NCBI RefSeq assembly: GCF_012955605.1
Contig: NZ_CP052135.1
Span: 2,988,711-3,052,710 of the forward strand
Length of the DNA stretch: 64,000 bases
Source: Bacillus fonticola
GTDB lineage: Bacteria > Bacillota > Bacilli > Bacillales > JC228
Direction of reading: 5' to 3'
Shown here in pieces: positions 62,661 through 64,000 of this stretch. The translations under genes were made by a program, and so were the position numbers. Below the pieces are notes generated by a model that did no database searches, was not told the origin of the DNA, and saw only the letters and a program-made list of their open reading frames with translations. The first letter of the stretch is position 1; each line of letters begins with the position of its first letter.

Positions 62661-63587
62661 CTAGGATATTTTTATATCGGGAGTAATCAGGTCTTGTTCC
62701 TCTAGTTCTCTATTTTTCTTAGCCCATTTAAAGAAAATATATGCAATTACGACGCCATAAGAAAACTCTTGGACAACTTTCATAATAATGCCACCCGTTC
62801 GTTGATCTTCTATCGGAGGCAAAATCTCTATAATGGTTGGTGCTTCTAGTAAAGATGGGTATAGTATCCCTGGTGCAAATATGATCAGCGCACATGCAGG
62901 TGTAATGAGTATCCCATTGGCAAACATATAAGCCATTCTTTTTAGCTCCGATAGTTTACTTAATTCTTCCACTGGAGGAACCACCTGTATCCACATTAAG
63001 AAGGCAGAAGTCGTGACAACTACATGTATCACTTCTAGTAGGACTGTATTTACAAGTAAATATTCGTAAATAACAGGAATATGGTAAAACGACCATAGAA
63101 CGTTGAAAAGAAATAGTGTAATTAAAGGTGAGGTTAACACTTTATCAAAAAATTTATACGTCAATAGTTTGTGAGCAATCTTTTTCACTCTATCTCCTGG
63201 AATTCCCAATAATATAAGAGGTGGCATCACAATATACATCAATGACTGTTGCAACATGTGTGCGCTGAGAATCAAGTTATCTGCTAGAATAGCAACGGGA
63301 CCAGCTAAAGAGACATAAATGGTGAGAAGTCCTAAACCAAAGTAAAGCTTATATTTCCAAGTTCGTTTACCGTCTACTATTTTAGGGCCCTTATTGACCC
63401 ATCTCCAATAATAAAAATACCCGGCAATTAGCAAGAGTAATAAAAGTGGATTTAACACCTCTAAGATAGAGTATTGTTCAAAAAAACCTTTCGTAACATC
63501 ATAAGTGACCTCTTTCTGATTTGCAGATGCACTAAGAGGACGGAATATAAAGATTAGGGGAAAAATTGAGACAAAATACTTAGTCAT
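62661..63587 (-). CDS. ctaG: Cytochrome c oxidase assembly factor CtaG
   Basis: 308 residues with about seven membrane segments. The caa3-type CtaG pattern includes LAGPVAILADNLILSAHMLQ, SLMYIVMPPLILLGIP, NVLWSFYHIPVIYEYLL and IFAPGILYPSLLEAP. The conserved His residues (SAHMLQ, YHIP) fit a copper-related role in assembling the caa3 oxidase. In Bacillus ctaG usually ends the ctaCDEF cluster; here it stands apart. The ORF starts near the window end with no other oxidase genes visible. Confidence 0.9.
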   Translation of the reverse strand: MTKYFVSIFPLIFIFRPLSASANQKEVTYDVTKGFFEQYSILEVLNPLLLLLLIAGYFYYWRWVNKGPKIVDGKRTWKYKLYFGLGLLTIYVSLAGPVAILADNLILSAHMLQQSLMYIVMPPLILLGIPGDRVKKIAHKLLTYKFFDKVLTSPLITLFLFNVLWSFYHIPVIYEYLLVNTVLLEVIHVVVTTSAFLMWIQVVPPVEELSKLSELKRMAYMFANGILITPACALIIFAPGILYPSLLEAPTIIEILPPIEDQRTGGIIMKVVQEFSYGVVIAYIFFKWAKKNRELEEQDLITPDIKIS

Positions 63588-63795
63588 TATGACAGCACCT
63601 CGATCCTAGTAAACTCTACATTTTGTATGATTGGATGAGTAAAATAGACACTACTATTTATAGTATCAGCTTTTCTCGTAATGGCGTCAACAAACCGCCT
63701 ACGTCTGTCACATAATATCCATACATTTACGGAAGTTTACAGGTTAACACATTGTTTTCATTATGAAACGAGCGATTTTCATTACACTCATCCGT

Positions 63796-63839
63796 AGGTC
63801 AGTCCCCTACCGCTTTAAAGCAGTGGGGGTCTGACACCT
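63796..63839. repeat. REP family B copy B9
   Basis: AGGTCAGTCCCCTACCGC, TTTAAA, GCAGTGGGGGTCTGACACC. The left arm is T-type and the right arm A-type, leaving a T-T mismatch, so it is a hybrid. It lies 4 bp from the stop codon of the last gene. Confidence 0.88.
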
Positions 63840-63842
63840 TTT

Positions 63843-64000
63843 CTACAAACTTTCAATAAACAATCGAACTACGTCAGCACCGCCAATAAATGTACCTAGT
63901 GAGCTGCCTAGATTCGAAAAAACGACGACAAGCAGGATACGTGTTACTTTATTACTCCAAAATCCCTTCACGCTTTGAACATCCTCGGACAAACTTTCAA
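63843..64000 (-). CDS. C-terminal end of a TraB family protein (partial)
   Basis: The minus-strand frame enters from the window edge and reads ESLSEDVQSVKGFWSNKVTR then ILLVVVFSNLGSSLGTFIGG and a stop at 63843-63845. The KGFW-N-VTRILLV...NLGSSLGT pattern is the C-terminal membrane anchor of TraB/PrgY-type proteins. The catalytic-type N-terminal domain lies outside the window. Confidence 0.65.
   Translation of the reverse strand, partial: ESLSEDVQSVKGFWSNKVTRILLVVVFSNLGSSLGTFIGGADVVRLFIESL

Overview
The window looks like a chromosomal segment of a low-GC Gram-positive endospore-former of the Bacillaceae, plausibly an alkaliphilic or halotolerant Bacillus relative. The grounds are strong AGGAGG/AAAGGGG ribosome binding sites with frequent GTG and TTG starts, cre boxes, a Firmicutes-type BirA operator, a yoaS-yozG-yoaT cluster as in B. 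subtilis, CtaG, SwrC, an NhaC-type antiporter and a histidine kinase of the sporulation-kinase type. There are no rRNA or tRNA genes and no CRISPR array.

Layout. 1-16 kb is metabolic: flavin reductase, an Uup/YfmR-like ABC-F ATPase, an SDR, an alpha/beta hydrolase with an FAD amine-oxidase-like enzyme, a gluconate locus (gntK, gntP and a divergent RpiR-type regulator with three phased palindromes and a perfect cre box), DUF3231, a lipoprotein, bioY and a PlsY. 16-29 kb is accessory: a 53-residue Cys-rich peptide upstream of a phospholipase A2-like protein, an ECF sigma/anti-sigma operon, a compact DDE plus AAA-ATPase transposon, scattered sigma-factor, GNAT and IS21 remnants, the yoaS-yozG-yoaT cluster, and a 514-bp ISL3-type MITE with an 8-bp target duplication. 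29-46 kb holds GH4/GH1 phospho-beta-glucosidases (the GH1 truncated), a PAS kinase with two tandem-domain MpsC/DUF2294 proteins, a GrpB-GNAT fusion, SwrC with its TetR regulator, DUF2935, an SgrR-type regulator divergent from an MFS transporter, and an alanine symporter. 46-64 kb holds a peptide and amino-acid degradation set (P1 peptidase, asparaginase, subtilase, M20 dipeptidase), a 7TM sensor kinase, a sugar-type ABC transporter linked to an ArgH-like lyase, an NhaC antiporter, a thiol dioxygenase, CtaG and the end of a TraB-like gene.

The most unusual content is the intergenic repeat layer. The window contains two REP-associated tyrosine transposases (RAYTs), at 7.3-7.9 kb and 54.6-55.2 kb. 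Each is bracketed by its own family of short palindromic repeats, and further copies cluster around each gene: family A mostly at 7-13 kb, family B mostly at 48-64 kb. Family B hairpins show A-T/T-A compensatory swaps in the stem. Three unrelated minisatellite arrays (1.1-1.9, 40.6-40.9 and 41.9-42.1 kb) all have a 20-bp period and all begin within about 25 bp of a stop codon. Several gene remnants end exactly at repeat boundaries, which suggests these repeats take part in local genome erosion.
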